From Candidatus Termititenax sp. (GTDB taxonomy: Bacteria > Margulisbacteria > Riflemargulisbacteria > GWF2-35-9 > DYQY01), in NCBI GenBank assembly GCA_020719045.1, contig DYQY01000005.1, forward strand, positions 1 to 64,000: DNA of 64,000 nucleotides, in the 5' to 3' direction. Every line of letters begins with the position of its first letter. Positions within the stretch are counted from its first letter, which is position 1. Under the pieces are notes generated by a model that saw nothing but the letters and a program-made list of their open reading frames with translations, was not told the origin of the DNA and did no database searches. Positions 1 through 7,258 of this stretch are shown one piece after another. The translations under genes and the position numbers were made by a program.

Positions 1-5
1 TTCAG

Positions 6-248
6 TTAAGATTGCTTTAGATACCCTGTGGTCTTGCCACAGGGTTTTTCATTTTTTTTTGTTTGACTCCAAGTTGCGATGGCAGTGAAGTAATACACAT
101 TTTTTAATATATCTTTATTTTTTAGAAATTGTTGAGACAATCTTTTGAGGTCAAGCCATCTATATTTTTCCCAAGACGGAAATGGATACCTGTCGCATAT
201 GGAGTGGTATAGGTTAAACCCATCTATAAATACAATTGTTTTATTCAT
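6..248 (-). pseudogene. NYN-domain (LabA/DUF88-like) nuclease, N-terminal fragment
   Basis: The 80-codon frame starts IVFIDGFNLYHS, the first strand and metal-binding Asp of NYN/PIN-like nucleases (FIDGFNL, residues 7-13), and continues to YYFTAIATW near residues 52-59. Family members usually run to about 180-250 residues with further acidic residues, so the C-terminal two thirds is missing. The last ~20 codons cross a plus-strand terminator hairpin and do not look like the family. A plausible site AGGGATT precedes the ATG. I read it as a gene cut short by a rearrangement. Nuclease function is unlikely to remain. Confidence 0.7.
23..60 (+). terminator. Rho-independent terminator of a gene left of the window
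   Basis: A 9-bp stem ACCCTGTGG / CCACAGGGT (23-31 and 37-45) with loop TCTTG is followed by a T-rich tract at 45-60 on the plus strand. It should end a plus-strand transcript entering from the left. It lies inside the 3' end of the minus-strand NYN reading frame. Confidence 0.85.
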
Positions 249-260
249 ATAAATCCCTAT

Positions 261-314
261 AAAATAAAAAACCCGCTGCCCTAGGACAAGCGGGACTAGT
301 AGACAAGCTACTAG
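261..314 (-). terminator. Tandem hairpins, possible attenuator or small-RNA terminator
   Basis: Read on the minus strand, a 7-bp hairpin CTAGTAG / CTACTAG (296-302 with 308-314) is followed at once by a 6-bp stem CCCGCT / AGCGGG (272-277 with 289-294) and a TTTTTTATTTT tract (261-271). This is an intrinsic terminator about 15-45 bases upstream of the NYN fragment start. No coding sequence on that strand lies upstream in the gap, so it would end a short leader or small RNA. The two hairpins each contain GCTTGTC. Confidence 0.55.
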
Positions 315-354
315 GAATATGACGTAATTATAGCAATTAATTCAATTCTTGTAA

Positions 355-385
355 AATATAGCGGCCCCTTATAAAAGAAAGTCAA
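355..385 (-). promoter_or_regulatory. Possible minus-strand promoter for the hairpin leader
   Basis: On the minus strand TTGACT (380-385) and TATATT (355-360) are 19 bases apart, longer than the ideal 17. A start near 347 would give a leader of roughly 85 nt ending at the tandem-hairpin terminator. The long spacer makes this uncertain. Confidence 0.35.
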
Positions 386-397
386 GAAATCCCTTTT

Positions 398-424
398 TTG
401 AAAAACTACTTGGTATGTTATACT
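398..424 (+). promoter_or_regulatory. Promoter of purM-purN-purH
   Basis: TTGAAA (398-403) and TATACT (419-424) are 15 bases apart. The -10 is preceded by TG at 416-417 (extended -10), which can make up for the short spacer. Transcription would start near 431, about 47 bases before the chosen purM ATG. No purine riboswitch fold was seen in this short leader. Confidence 0.55.
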
Positions 425-477
425 AATCTCTGTTAATTTTTACCTATTATGGAACAATGATTGGAGCGGAAAAACAA

Positions 478-1491
478 ATGAGTGAATCACTATCATACAA
501 AGATGCAGGCGTTGATATCGAAGCAGGTTATGCATCAGTTAAGAAGTTTACCCCAAAGGTTAAAAGTACTTTTAATTCACAAGTATTAGATAACTTTGGT
601 AGTTTTGGTGGTTTGTTCTGCCCAGATATTTCTGATTATGAAGAGCCTGTTCTTGTTTCTGGTACTGATGGTGTTGGTACTAAAGTATTACTAGCAATTG
701 AACAAAACAAGCATGATACAGTAGGTATAGATTTGGTAGCTATGTGTGTAAACGATATTATTTGTTTAGGCGCAAAGCCACTTTTTTTCTTAGACTATAT
801 TGGAATCCATCAGCTGGATCCAGATAAAGTTGCTGCGATTGTTGGTGGTGTTGTTGATGGTTGCAAGATGGCCAGATGTGCTTTGATAGGTGGCGAGACA
901 GCCGAAATGAGAGATGTATACAAAACAGGAGACTATGACTTAGCTGGGTTTGCAGTTGGAATAGTTGATAAGAAGAAAATTATTACTGGCGATAAGGTTG
1001 CTGCAGGTGATGTTATTCTTAGACTTCCATCTTCTGGGCTACATAGCAACGGTTATTCTTTAGCTAGAAAGGTTATTGATATGTTAGAGGGAGAAGCTAA
1101 AAAAGCATTAGCAGAAGAAGCATTAATCCCAACAATTATTTATGTGCAAAAAGTTTTACTGCTTTGCGCCAAGTATGATATTCATGCCATTGCCAACATT
1201 ACTGGTGGTGGACTACGAGAGAACGTTGAACGTGTTCTTACAACAGACTTAGATGCAGTGATTGATACAACCAGCTGGGATAAACTACCTATTTTTGAAG
1301 CTATTCAAAGAGTTGGCAACATCAGCGACCATGAGATGTATAAAACCTTTAATATGAGTGTTGGTATGGTTATGGTAACAAATCAAGAAACAGCAGATAA
1401 GATTATGGAAGAAGATCCAACGATTTCTATTATTGGTAAGATTGCTAATGGTTCTAAGAAAGTAATACTTGAGGGGATAATTGAGCCTTGA
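478..1491 (+). CDS. purM: Phosphoribosylformylglycinamidine cyclo-ligase
   Basis: Closes the imidazole ring, turning FGAM into AIR with ATP in de novo purine synthesis. The sequence carries the PurM signature: SYKDAGVDIEAG at the N-terminus, VSGTDGVGTK, GIDLVAMCVND, GGETAEM and SSGLHSNGYSL. Length is about 337 residues, usual for the family. An upstream in-frame ATG at 457 exists. I prefer 478 because GGAG at 463-466 is well spaced for it and family members begin near MSES. Its TGA overlaps the TTG start of purN, so the two are likely coupled. Confidence 0.97.
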   Translation: MSESLSYKDAGVDIEAGYASVKKFTPKVKSTFNSQVLDNFGSFGGLFCPDISDYEEPVLVSGTDGVGTKVLLAIEQNKHDTVGIDLVAMCVNDIICLGAKPLFFLDYIGIHQLDPDKVAAIVGGVVDGCKMARCALIGGETAEMRDVYKTGDYDLAGFAVGIVDKKKIITGDKVAAGDVILRLPSSGLHSNGYSLARKVIDMLEGEAKKALAEEALIPTIIYVQKVLLLCAKYDIHAIANITGGGLRENVERVLTTDLDAVIDTTSWDKLPIFEAIQRVGNISDHEMYKTFNMSVGMVMVTNQETADKIMEEDPTISIIGKIANGSKKVILEGIIEP

Positions 1492-2057
1492 TTAAACTTG
1501 GGTTTTTAGGATCTGGCAGAGGCTCTAACTTTCAAGCTATTTATAAGAATATATTAAACGGAACGCTCCAAGCAGAAGCTGTTGTTGTTATTTCAAACAA
1601 ACAGTCGAAGATGTTAGAAATATCAGAGGAGCATGGTTTATCATCTGTATTCATTGACCCAAAAGGCTTTAGCTCAAAAGAAGAATTTGACGCAGAACTA
1701 GTAAAGAGACTTGAGTCTCATGGAGTTGACTTAGTTATATTAGCTGGTTACATGAAGATACTTACTCCAGTTTTTATTAATGCTTTTCCTAATAGGATAT
1801 TAAACATTCATCCATCATTGCTTCCTTCTTTTAAGGGATTACATCCTCAAAAGCAAGCACTTGATGCGGGTGTTAAGTTCGCTGGTTGTACAGTTCATTA
1901 TGTTACTTTAGAATTAGATTCAGGCCCAATTATTATGCAGGAAGTTGTTCCTGTATTGCCTGATGATAACGAAGACAGCTTGTCAAAGAGAATATTAGAA
2001 AAAGAACATATTATTTATACAGAAGCTATTAAGATTGTAGCTGGGAAATACAATTAA
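1488..2057 (+). CDS. purN: Phosphoribosylglycinamide formyltransferase (10-formyl-THF type)
   Basis: Formylates GAR to FGAR using 10-formyl-tetrahydrofolate, an earlier purine step than PurM. Visible motifs are the N-terminal FLGSGRGSNF loop, NIHPSLLPSFKG with the catalytic Asn/His, and the Asp-containing DSGPIIMQ stretch. At 189 residues it is full length. It starts at TTG, overlapping the purM stop in a TTGA arrangement, with GAGGGG at 1471-1476 as ribosome site. The folate dependence links it to PurH, which uses the same one-carbon donor. Confidence 0.96.
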   Translation: MIKLGFLGSGRGSNFQAIYKNILNGTLQAEAVVVISNKQSKMLEISEEHGLSSVFIDPKGFSSKEEFDAELVKRLESHGVDLVILAGYMKILTPVFINAFPNRILNIHPSLLPSFKGLHPQKQALDAGVKFAGCTVHYVTLELDSGPIIMQEVVPVLPDDNEDSLSKRILEKEHIIYTEAIKIVAGKYN

Positions 2058-2058
2058 T

Positions 2059-2111
2059 AATCCTTCCCTTTAAAAGGGAAGGTGTCTCAGCTTTGCTGAG
2101 ACGGAAGGGTC
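2059..2111 (+). repeat. Palindromic intergenic repeat, copy 1
   Basis: AATCCTTCCCTTT is followed by AAAGGGAAGGTG, an inner hairpin GTCTCAGC-TTT-GCTGAGAC and GGAAGGGTC. The outer CCTTCCC can pair with either GGGAAGG or the distal GGAAGGG, so two folds compete. A second copy at 5411-5456 keeps both arms but has a different inner hairpin. The class resembles REP/MITE-like intergenic repeats. It sits between purN and purH. Confidence 0.8.
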
Positions 2112-2131
2112 AAAGAGAGGAGAAAATAGAA

Positions 2132-3661
2132 ATGAAGGCATTAATCAGTGTATTTAAGAAAGACGGGATAGAGGAGTTTGCTAAAGGGTTAGCAGAGTTA
2201 GGAGTAGAGATATTTTCTACAGGAGGAACGCTAAAAAGACTTAACGAAGTTGGAGTTAAAGTAGCATCAGTTACAGAGCTTACAAATTATCCAGAGATTA
2301 TGGATGGCAGAGTAAAAACTCTTAATCCAAACATCCATGGTGGAATACTTGCAAAGCGTGACAATAAAGAACATATGGATACCGTAAAGGATCTTAATAT
2401 TCCACTTATTGATATAGTTGTTGTAAATCTTTATCCATTTGAAGAGACCATCACTAAAGCGGGTGTTTCTTTAGACGAGATTATAGAAATGATAGATATT
2501 GGTGGACCAACAATGATAAGGTCTGCTGCTAAGAACTTTATGGACGTTATCATAATTGTTAACCCAGCACGATATAGTGAGGTTCTATCAGAGCTTAAAG
2601 AAACTGGTAAAGTTTCAGTTAAGTTAAGACAGCGTTTAGCTCTTGAGGCTTTCTCGCATACTGCTAGATATGACGCAGTTATTTCTTCTTACTTTGCGCC
2701 AATCTTCGCTCCGGATGAGCTGTTTCTTGAAGAAATGTCCTTTGGGCTAAGTAGAAGCCAGATTTTACGTTATGGAGAAAACTCTCACCAGCAAGCTGCT
2801 CTTTATCAGCTTGGTTCACCGTCAGGGCTTCTGAATGTAGAGCAGTTGCAGGGCAAGGAGATGAGTTTTAATAATTATCTAGACATGAGCGCTGCGTATT
2901 CTGTCTGTAAACGATTTATGGAGCCTTGTGCAGTAATTGTTAAACATACTAACCCATGTGGCGCTGCTGTGGCAGAAGATATTGTGGATGCATATAAGAA
3001 AGCTTACGAGGCTGACTCTGTTTCTGCATTTGGAGGGATAGTTGCACTTAATAGAGAGTGTGATGGAGCTACTGCAACAGAAATAGCAAAGATATTTGTA
3101 GAAGTAATCATTGCACCTTCTTTTTCAGAAGAAGCAGTGAGGATTTTTAGTGAGAAAAAGAATCTTCGCTTGATTGCAAAGGAAGATTTCTTTGAGGATA
3201 TTGGAGAGTTTGATGTTAGGAAAGTAGATGGTGGACTATTGGTTCAAGAGAAGGACATTGACCCAACTACGGCTGATGACTGGAATGTTATGACTATCAG
3301 AAAACCATCCGAGAAAGAATTACATGATATGGAGATTGGCTGGAATATTTTACCAACAGTTAAGAGTAATGCCATTATTTTAGTTAAGGATGGTGTTTTA
3401 GTAGGTGTTGGTGCTGGGCAAATGAGCAGAGTAGAGGCAACAGAGCTTGCTATCAAAAGAGCAGGCGATAGAGCTAAAGGTTCAGTGTTAGCATCAGACG
3501 CGTTCTTTCCATTTGGAGACAGTTTAGAGCTTGCAGCAAAAGCAGGAATAACAGCAGTAGTTCAGCCAGCTGGTTCAGTAAAGGATGAAGAAAGCATAAA
3601 AGTATGTGATACAAATAAGATGGCAATGGTGTCTACTGGAGTAAGGCACTTTAAACACTAG
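2132..3661 (+). CDS. purH: Bifunctional AICAR transformylase / IMP cyclohydrolase
   Basis: Does the last two steps to IMP. The N-terminal MGS-like cyclohydrolase domain (about residues 1-190) shows ALISVFKKDG, FSTGGT, GRVKTLNPNIHGG and DIGGPTMIRSAAKN. The C-terminal transformylase shows RYGENSHQQAA, VKHTNPCGAA, GGIVALN, TVKSNAI and SDAFFPFGDS. The start is ATG 2132 after AGAGGAGA (2115-2122). The open frame extends upstream only through the repeat at 2059-2111, which is not coding. At 509 residues it is the usual length. Confidence 0.97.
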   Translation: MKALISVFKKDGIEEFAKGLAELGVEIFSTGGTLKRLNEVGVKVASVTELTNYPEIMDGRVKTLNPNIHGGILAKRDNKEHMDTVKDLNIPLIDIVVVNLYPFEETITKAGVSLDEIIEMIDIGGPTMIRSAAKNFMDVIIIVNPARYSEVLSELKETGKVSVKLRQRLALEAFSHTARYDAVISSYFAPIFAPDELFLEEMSFGLSRSQILRYGENSHQQAALYQLGSPSGLLNVEQLQGKEMSFNNYLDMSAAYSVCKRFMEPCAVIVKHTNPCGAAVAEDIVDAYKKAYEADSVSAFGGIVALNRECDGATATEIAKIFVEVIIAPSFSEEAVRIFSEKKNLRLIAKEDFFEDIGEFDVRKVDGGLLVQEKDIDPTTADDWNVMTIRKPSEKELHDMEIGWNILPTVKSNAIILVKDGVLVGVGAGQMSRVEATELAIKRAGDRAKGSVLASDAFFPFGDSLELAAKAGITAVVQPAGSVKDEESIKVCDTNKMAMVSTGVRHFKH

Positions 3662-3669
3662 GAGTATAA

Positions 3670-4203
3670 GTGAATAGACCTTTGTATAGGATTAGACAAT
3701 ATTTAGCAACTCGTAAATCTAAGTTGTCTTATTTAGAGATAGACTTTGTTAGAAAGTATCTTAATCATCAAGAGCAGATTCTGTTTTTTAGGATGAAAGG
3801 CTTTGATCAAAGGCATGGGATTACAGTTGCTAATAAATGTCTGGAGAAGACGCTAGAGGTTAATTGGATAAATAAAACACAGATGGCTAGGGTCGCATTA
3901 CTCCATGATATAGGAAAAAGTTCTGCTGATATTGGAGTAAATTATAGAGTTTTATACGTTTTATTAGGTGCAATAGCAAAGGGTAAGTTACTTAAATCTT
4001 TAGCAAAGAAAAATTCACGAATAGCTCTTAAAAGAAAATTGTTTGTTTTAGATAATCATGGTCTGCTTGGTGCTAAGATGCTTATGGATGTAGGTTGTAC
4101 AGATAATGAGGTTTTGCAAGTTGTTGCAAAGCATCATGATACCCCAGAAGTTGGTGAATCTAAGTTGCTTCCATTTTTGCGGGAAATAGACGCAACTCTT
4201 TAA
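3670..4203 (+). CDS. HD-domain phosphohydrolase
   Basis: A 177-residue HD-superfamily protein with H49 (RHGITVA), H79-D80 (LLHDIGK), a further His pair (KHHDTPE) and a C-terminal Asp (REIDATL). These are the expected metal ligands of the fold. The substrate cannot be told from sequence. It starts at GTG 3670, eight bases after the purH stop, with GGAG at 3661-3664, so it is probably the last gene of the purine operon. It is distinct from the much larger HD protein at 52795. Confidence 0.8.
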   Translation: MNRPLYRIRQYLATRKSKLSYLEIDFVRKYLNHQEQILFFRMKGFDQRHGITVANKCLEKTLEVNWINKTQMARVALLHDIGKSSADIGVNYRVLYVLLGAIAKGKLLKSLAKKNSRIALKRKLFVLDNHGLLGAKMLMDVGCTDNEVLQVVAKHHDTPEVGESKLLPFLREIDATL

Positions 4204-4221
4204 GGGGTGCCTTTAAAATCC

Positions 4222-4599
4222 CTATTTTTTTATTAATTGCACGTAATACGCAAAATTATTTTTGTTAGCGAGGCTAACTAGCTTTATAAAAGTAAACTTT
4301 TTAATTCTTTCTAATAAGGCCTCAATTGCCGGCCTTATTAATCCGCTGTCCCTACGCAAATTCACTTCATTAAAATCTGGGAAATTTTTTATCACCCTGT
4401 GAGCTTCGTTGGTGTTTCAATACAAAAGTTCAACCTGCGGGAGCATTGCGATGTTGTCTTTTTTTGATTCGTTTAGGTTAAATGATTGCAAAATTTCTGC
4501 AATTTTATATTCGCTCAGGGTGCTCCGGGACGATTTTTGAATCCGTGTATCATTAAGGTACGTGTTTATACTATAATAATTATATGGAAGTTGGATATT
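4222..4599 (-). pseudogene. Decayed coding sequence, copy A of an inverted pair
   Basis: On the minus strand a frame stays open for about 124 codons (fragments DTRIQKSSRSTLSEYKIAEI, NEAHRVIKNFPDFNE, RPAIEALLERIKKF, ending YYVQLIKK) except for one in-frame TGA at 4417-4419. No start codon or ribosome site is visible at the 5' end, so it is truncated as well as interrupted. I do not recognise the family. DNA at 7010-7258 is clearly the same sequence on the opposite strand and more decayed. This fills most of the 446-base gap 4204-4649. Apart from it I see only the upstream region of the next gene. Confidence 0.65.
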
Positions 4600-4649
4600 T
4601 TATAGTCAGCACAAGAATAAAAGCTTAGTAAAATAAAGGAGAAAGAAAA

Positions 4650-5180
4650 ATGAGTACAGACAACATAGTTCATATAGCGGTTGATTCGTTCCCTCTTTCA
4701 GATGGAACATGGATTGATATTTTATCTGCTTTATTAGTTCCCCTAATAGCAATACTAAGTGCATATATTGCATATCAACAGTATCGTATTAATTTGCAAA
4801 GATTACGGCATGAAACATATGAGAGAAGGTTGTCTATATATAGATGCGTTCAGGTTTATTTGTCAGAAATACTTAAAAACAGTGAAACAACAGAAACCAA
4901 GGCTTTAAAATTTTATTCAGATGTTGCTGAAGTAGGTTTTTTATTTGATAATTCTATTCAGAATAAAATAGATGAGATATATAAGAAGTCCATTAAAATG
5001 ATTTCTTTGAGTAAAAAACTTTACCATGAGGATGGTTCTGTGGGTTTGCCTATAGGTGATGAGAGAGACAATATAGCTAAAGAAGAAGATGAATTGTTGG
5101 CTTGGCATATAGAACAGTTAACAGAAATAAGAGCATTATTTGGTAAGAAGTTAGGGGTGTGCTACATAAAGGAGGAATAA
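4650..5180 (+). CDS. Hypothetical protein with one N-terminal membrane helix
   Basis: The 176-residue product has one hydrophobic segment at about residues 21-42 (ILSALLVPLIAILSAYIAY). A basic, helical cytoplasmic part follows (YRINLQRLRHETYERRLSIY) that resembles small membrane-tethered proteins often found in accessory islands. No catalytic motif is seen. AAAGGAG at 4635-4641 gives a good ribosome site. It is followed four bases later by a small frameshifted membrane gene with its own GGAGG site inside this gene's 3' end. Function unknown. Confidence 0.7.
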   Translation: MSTDNIVHIAVDSFPLSDGTWIDILSALLVPLIAILSAYIAYQQYRINLQRLRHETYERRLSIYRCVQVYLSEILKNSETTETKALKFYSDVAEVGFLFDNSIQNKIDEIYKKSIKMISLSKKLYHEDGSVGLPIGDERDNIAKEEDELLAWHIEQLTEIRALFGKKLGVCYIKEE

Positions 5181-5184
5181 AAAA

Positions 5185-5390
5185 ATGAAAAAAGAAATAG
5201 ATCGTATTGTGTCTGATTTAAAAATGAATTTTTATTTTTTAGCTATAGTTATAATTGTTGGTATTTTGTCAGGTTTTTAGATAAAAGCATAACTTTGACT
5301 ATGTCAGTATTAACAATCGCAATATTTCCAGCTCTTAGCATAAGAAGTATTGCAAGAAAACTAAAAACATTATCTGATAATTATTTGTAG
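5185..5390 (+). pseudogene. Small two-helix membrane protein split by a frameshift
   Basis: ATG 5185 (after GGAGG at 5171-5175) opens a 31-codon frame ending KMNFYFLAIVIIVGILSGF and TAG at 5278-5280. The sequence continues at once in another frame as LDKSITLTMSVLTIAIFPAL and ends DNYL at TAG 5388-5390. Adding one T to the run of five Ts near 5273-5277 joins both into a single ~68-residue protein with two hydrophobic helices. Either the gene is recently broken, the homopolymer is a sequencing error, or the slip is used. It follows the 4650 gene as its likely partner. Confidence 0.55.
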
Positions 5391-5410
5391 CATAAATGAA
5401 GTGTTATCTT

Positions 5411-5456
5411 AATCCTTCCCTTTTCAAGGGAAGGTGCCCGTTAGGGCGGAAGGGTC
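5411..5456 (+). repeat. Palindromic intergenic repeat, copy 2
   Basis: Same arms as the repeat at 2059: AATCCTTCCCTTTT, AAGGGAAGGTG and distal GGAAGGGTC. The inner hairpin here is the short GCCCGTTAGGGC instead of the 19-base one. The conserved arms with a swapped but still self-complementary centre show that structure is kept while sequence changes. It lies between the split membrane gene and the toxin-antitoxin pair. Confidence 0.8.
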
Positions 5457-5508
5457 TTTAGCTATTTTTTAAAATTAGCATTAGGAGTATTAGGATTAAT
5501 AAAACTAC

Positions 5509-5558
5509 ATGTTTCGTAAACATATTTAGTGGTATACTATGTATATACGAGGTATATA
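5509..5558 (+). promoter_or_regulatory. Promoter and candidate operators of the toxin-antitoxin pair
   Basis: TATACT at 5533-5538 is a likely -10. Two palindromes flank it: ATGTTT-CGT-AAACAT at 5509-5523, where the -35 would lie, and TATATAC-GAG-GTATATA at 5542-5558, which covers the ribosome site of the toxin gene. Such placement fits autoregulation by a ribbon-helix-helix antitoxin, as is known for related pairs. That the antitoxin binds here is inference. Confidence 0.45.
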
Positions 5559-5559
5559 T

Positions 5560-5829
5560 ATGAAACATATTAGATTTGATAAAGAAAAGAATAGTTTATT
5601 AAAAGAATCTCGAGGTGTTGGGTTTGAGGATATAATTTTATCAATCAGCGAAAACAAAATTTTAGATGATATGGAGCATCCAAATCAAGATAAATACAAG
5701 GGACAAAGATTGTTAGTGGTTGATATAAAGGGTTACATTCATATAGTGCCTTATGTGGAAACAGAAGATGAGATATTTTTGAAAACAATAATACCTAGCA
5801 GAAAAATGAATAAAAAATTTAAGAGGTGA
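5560..5829 (+). CDS. BrnT/DUF4258-like toxin
   Basis: About 89 residues. The sequence shows IRFDKEKN near the start, GVGFEDII, DHPNQ-like MEHPNQDKY, RLLVVDIKGYIHIVPYVE, and FLKTIIPSRK at the end. I associate this pattern with BrnT-type RNase toxins of type II toxin-antitoxin systems. An ATG at 5539 is also in frame. I chose 5560 because GAGG at 5549-5552 is spaced seven bases before it. Six bases separate its stop from the antitoxin ATG. The toxin-first order is typical of this family. Ribonuclease activity is inferred from the family. Confidence 0.7.
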   Translation: MKHIRFDKEKNSLLKESRGVGFEDIILSISENKILDDMEHPNQDKYKGQRLLVVDIKGYIHIVPYVETEDEIFLKTIIPSRKMNKKFKR

Positions 5830-5834
5830 TAAGA

Positions 5835-6113
5835 ATGGCTAAGAAAACAATTTTAGATAATTATGAAAAAGATATTTTAGAAAGTTATGAGAATAACGAG
5901 TGGAATAGTTCTAAAAATTTAACCAGTAGAGCTGAAGAGTTGAAGAAATATGTTGAGTTTACACAAAAGGCTAAAATAGCCATTTCTTTAAGAGTACCAG
6001 AAGATGATCTTTATGATATCAAAAAAAAGAGTTTAGAGCTTGGTATTCCATATCAAAATCTAATTCAAGGACTCATCCATAAGTTTAATGCTGGTGAAAT
6101 TAGATTGGTGTAA
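5835..6113 (+). CDS. CopG/BrnA-like antitoxin
   Basis: A 92-residue protein with an acidic N-terminal half (YEKDILESYENNEWNSS) that could wrap the toxin. The C-terminal ribbon-helix-helix signature is ISLRVPEDDLYDIKKKSLEL then GIPYQNLIQGLIHKF. These are features of CopG-type antitoxins paired with BrnT-like toxins. The start is ATG 5835 with AGAGG at 5822-5826. A GTG at 5826 is in frame but overlaps that site. It would neutralise the upstream toxin and repress the shared promoter, by analogy. Confidence 0.72.
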   Translation: MAKKTILDNYEKDILESYENNEWNSSKNLTSRAEELKKYVEFTQKAKIAISLRVPEDDLYDIKKKSLELGIPYQNLIQGLIHKFNAGEIRLV

Positions 6114-6200
6114 CACAAACTAGAGTAAACTTGCATATGAGGTGAATAATGATTTAATGATGGTGTGATATGCTTAGTGAAATATAGGAGGGTAAGTTTT

Positions 6201-7001
6201 TTGGAAATTTTAATGGGTATTTTGATAGTGCTTGTCGGTTTTAACACTTTTATTGAGCCAGAAATCGAGAATAGCCTTATTTATTTGCCGTATAAAGAAA
6301 TAGTTTCTACTCCAAAGGATGTTGGTTTAATTTATGAGGATATTGTTTTAGAGACAAAAGATAAGATAAAGATTAATGGTTGGTATATGGATAACCCAAG
6401 CTCAAATAAAGTTATTCTTTTTTTTCATGGTAATGGTGGAAATATTAGTTTATATCCAGTTGATTTTTTTTATAATCTACCTTGTGATTATTTCGTCATA
6501 GATTATAGGGGATATGGGAAAAGTGAAAGTACTCCCTCTGATGAGGGTCTATATTTGGATGGAGAAGCAGCTTATGATTTTTTGAAGAATGAAAAAAAGT
6601 ATACTGAAGAAAACATTATTGCTGTTGGTTGGTCATTGGGTGGCTTTATTGCCTCATATATAGCAGCTAATCATAAAGTTGGTGGTTTGGTTCTGATGAG
6701 TAGTTTAACTTCTTCTAGAGAGCAAGCGTCAAAGAAGATTCCTGCATATTTGCAACCTTTTATATGGTTAAAGACGAATTATAATACGCTTATTAATCTT
6801 GAAAATATCTCATCTCCAGTATTAGTTATTCACGGAGAAAATGATGAAATGGTTCCCTTTGATATGGGAAGAAGGATTTTTCAAAAAGCAAATGAACCAA
6901 AGTATATGTTGAGTTCATTAGAGGGAAAACACAATGATATTTTTGAGAAAAATAATCGAGCGAAAATAGCTGAGTTTATATCTGAACATTTGTTGAAATA
7001 A
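6201..7001 (+). CDS. Membrane-anchored alpha/beta hydrolase
   Basis: A 266-residue serine hydrolase. A hydrophobic N-terminal segment (residues 2-18) should anchor it. Then come the oxyanion region FFHGNGGN (74-81), nucleophile elbow GWSLGG with S145, acid D215 in HGENDEMVP and H244 in GKHNDIF. I place the start at TTG 6201, eight bases after AGGAGGG (6186-6192). An upstream GTG at 6165 has no such site. The substrate is unknown. It closely resembles the family of small esterase-like proteins related to BEM46. It is the last gene before inverted copy B. Confidence 0.8.
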   Translation: MEILMGILIVLVGFNTFIEPEIENSLIYLPYKEIVSTPKDVGLIYEDIVLETKDKIKINGWYMDNPSSNKVILFFHGNGGNISLYPVDFFYNLPCDYFVIDYRGYGKSESTPSDEGLYLDGEAAYDFLKNEKKYTEENIIAVGWSLGGFIASYIAANHKVGGLVLMSSLTSSREQASKKIPAYLQPFIWLKTNYNTLINLENISSPVLVIHGENDEMVPFDMGRRIFQKANEPKYMLSSLEGKHNDIFEKNNRAKIAEFISEHLLK

Positions 7002-7009
7002 TACATTCA

Positions 7010-7258
7010 TATTTAGTATCAACTTAGCATTCATAAAACATTGTCCCAGAGCACTTGAGAGAATATAAAATCGTAGATATTTCGAAGTCATTTAACGGTG
7101 TGAAATAAGAAAAAGATAGCAAATCAATGCTCCTGCAGGTTCAGTGCTATATTATGAAAAGGGCATTAGCTCACAAGGTGACTAGAAATATCCCAGATTT
7201 TAATGAAGCGAGTTGCGGAGGGACTAGCGGATTGTTAAGGCTGGCAATGAAGCCTTAA
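7010..7258 (+). pseudogene. Decayed coding sequence, copy B of an inverted pair
   Basis: Aligns along its length with the minus-strand sequence at about 4310-4580. Shared stretches include AATGCTCC-GCAGGTT, TCCCAGATTTTAATGAAG and AGCGGATT. In the matching frame it reads EYKIVDISKSFN and later RNIPDFNEA, but it carries frame changes and stops. It ends where the ilvE stop codon begins, cutting off the last ~30 codons present in copy A. With copy A it brackets a 2.4-kb accessory segment in inverted orientation. Confidence 0.65.

Noticed and set aside
431-477. Purine riboswitch before purM
   Set aside because: The leader is about 47 bases with no three-way junction elements.
4417-4419. In-frame TGA in copy A read as recoded Trp, Gly or selenocysteine
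   Set aside because: purM and rplD use TGA as stop, Trp is TGG throughout, the tRNA-Trp anticodon is CCA, no SECIS-like hairpin was seen, and copy B shows general decay. A nonsense mutation is simpler.
2059-5456. The two palindromic repeats as a CRISPR array
   Set aside because: Only two copies 3.3 kb apart, with no regular spacers and no cas genes in the window.
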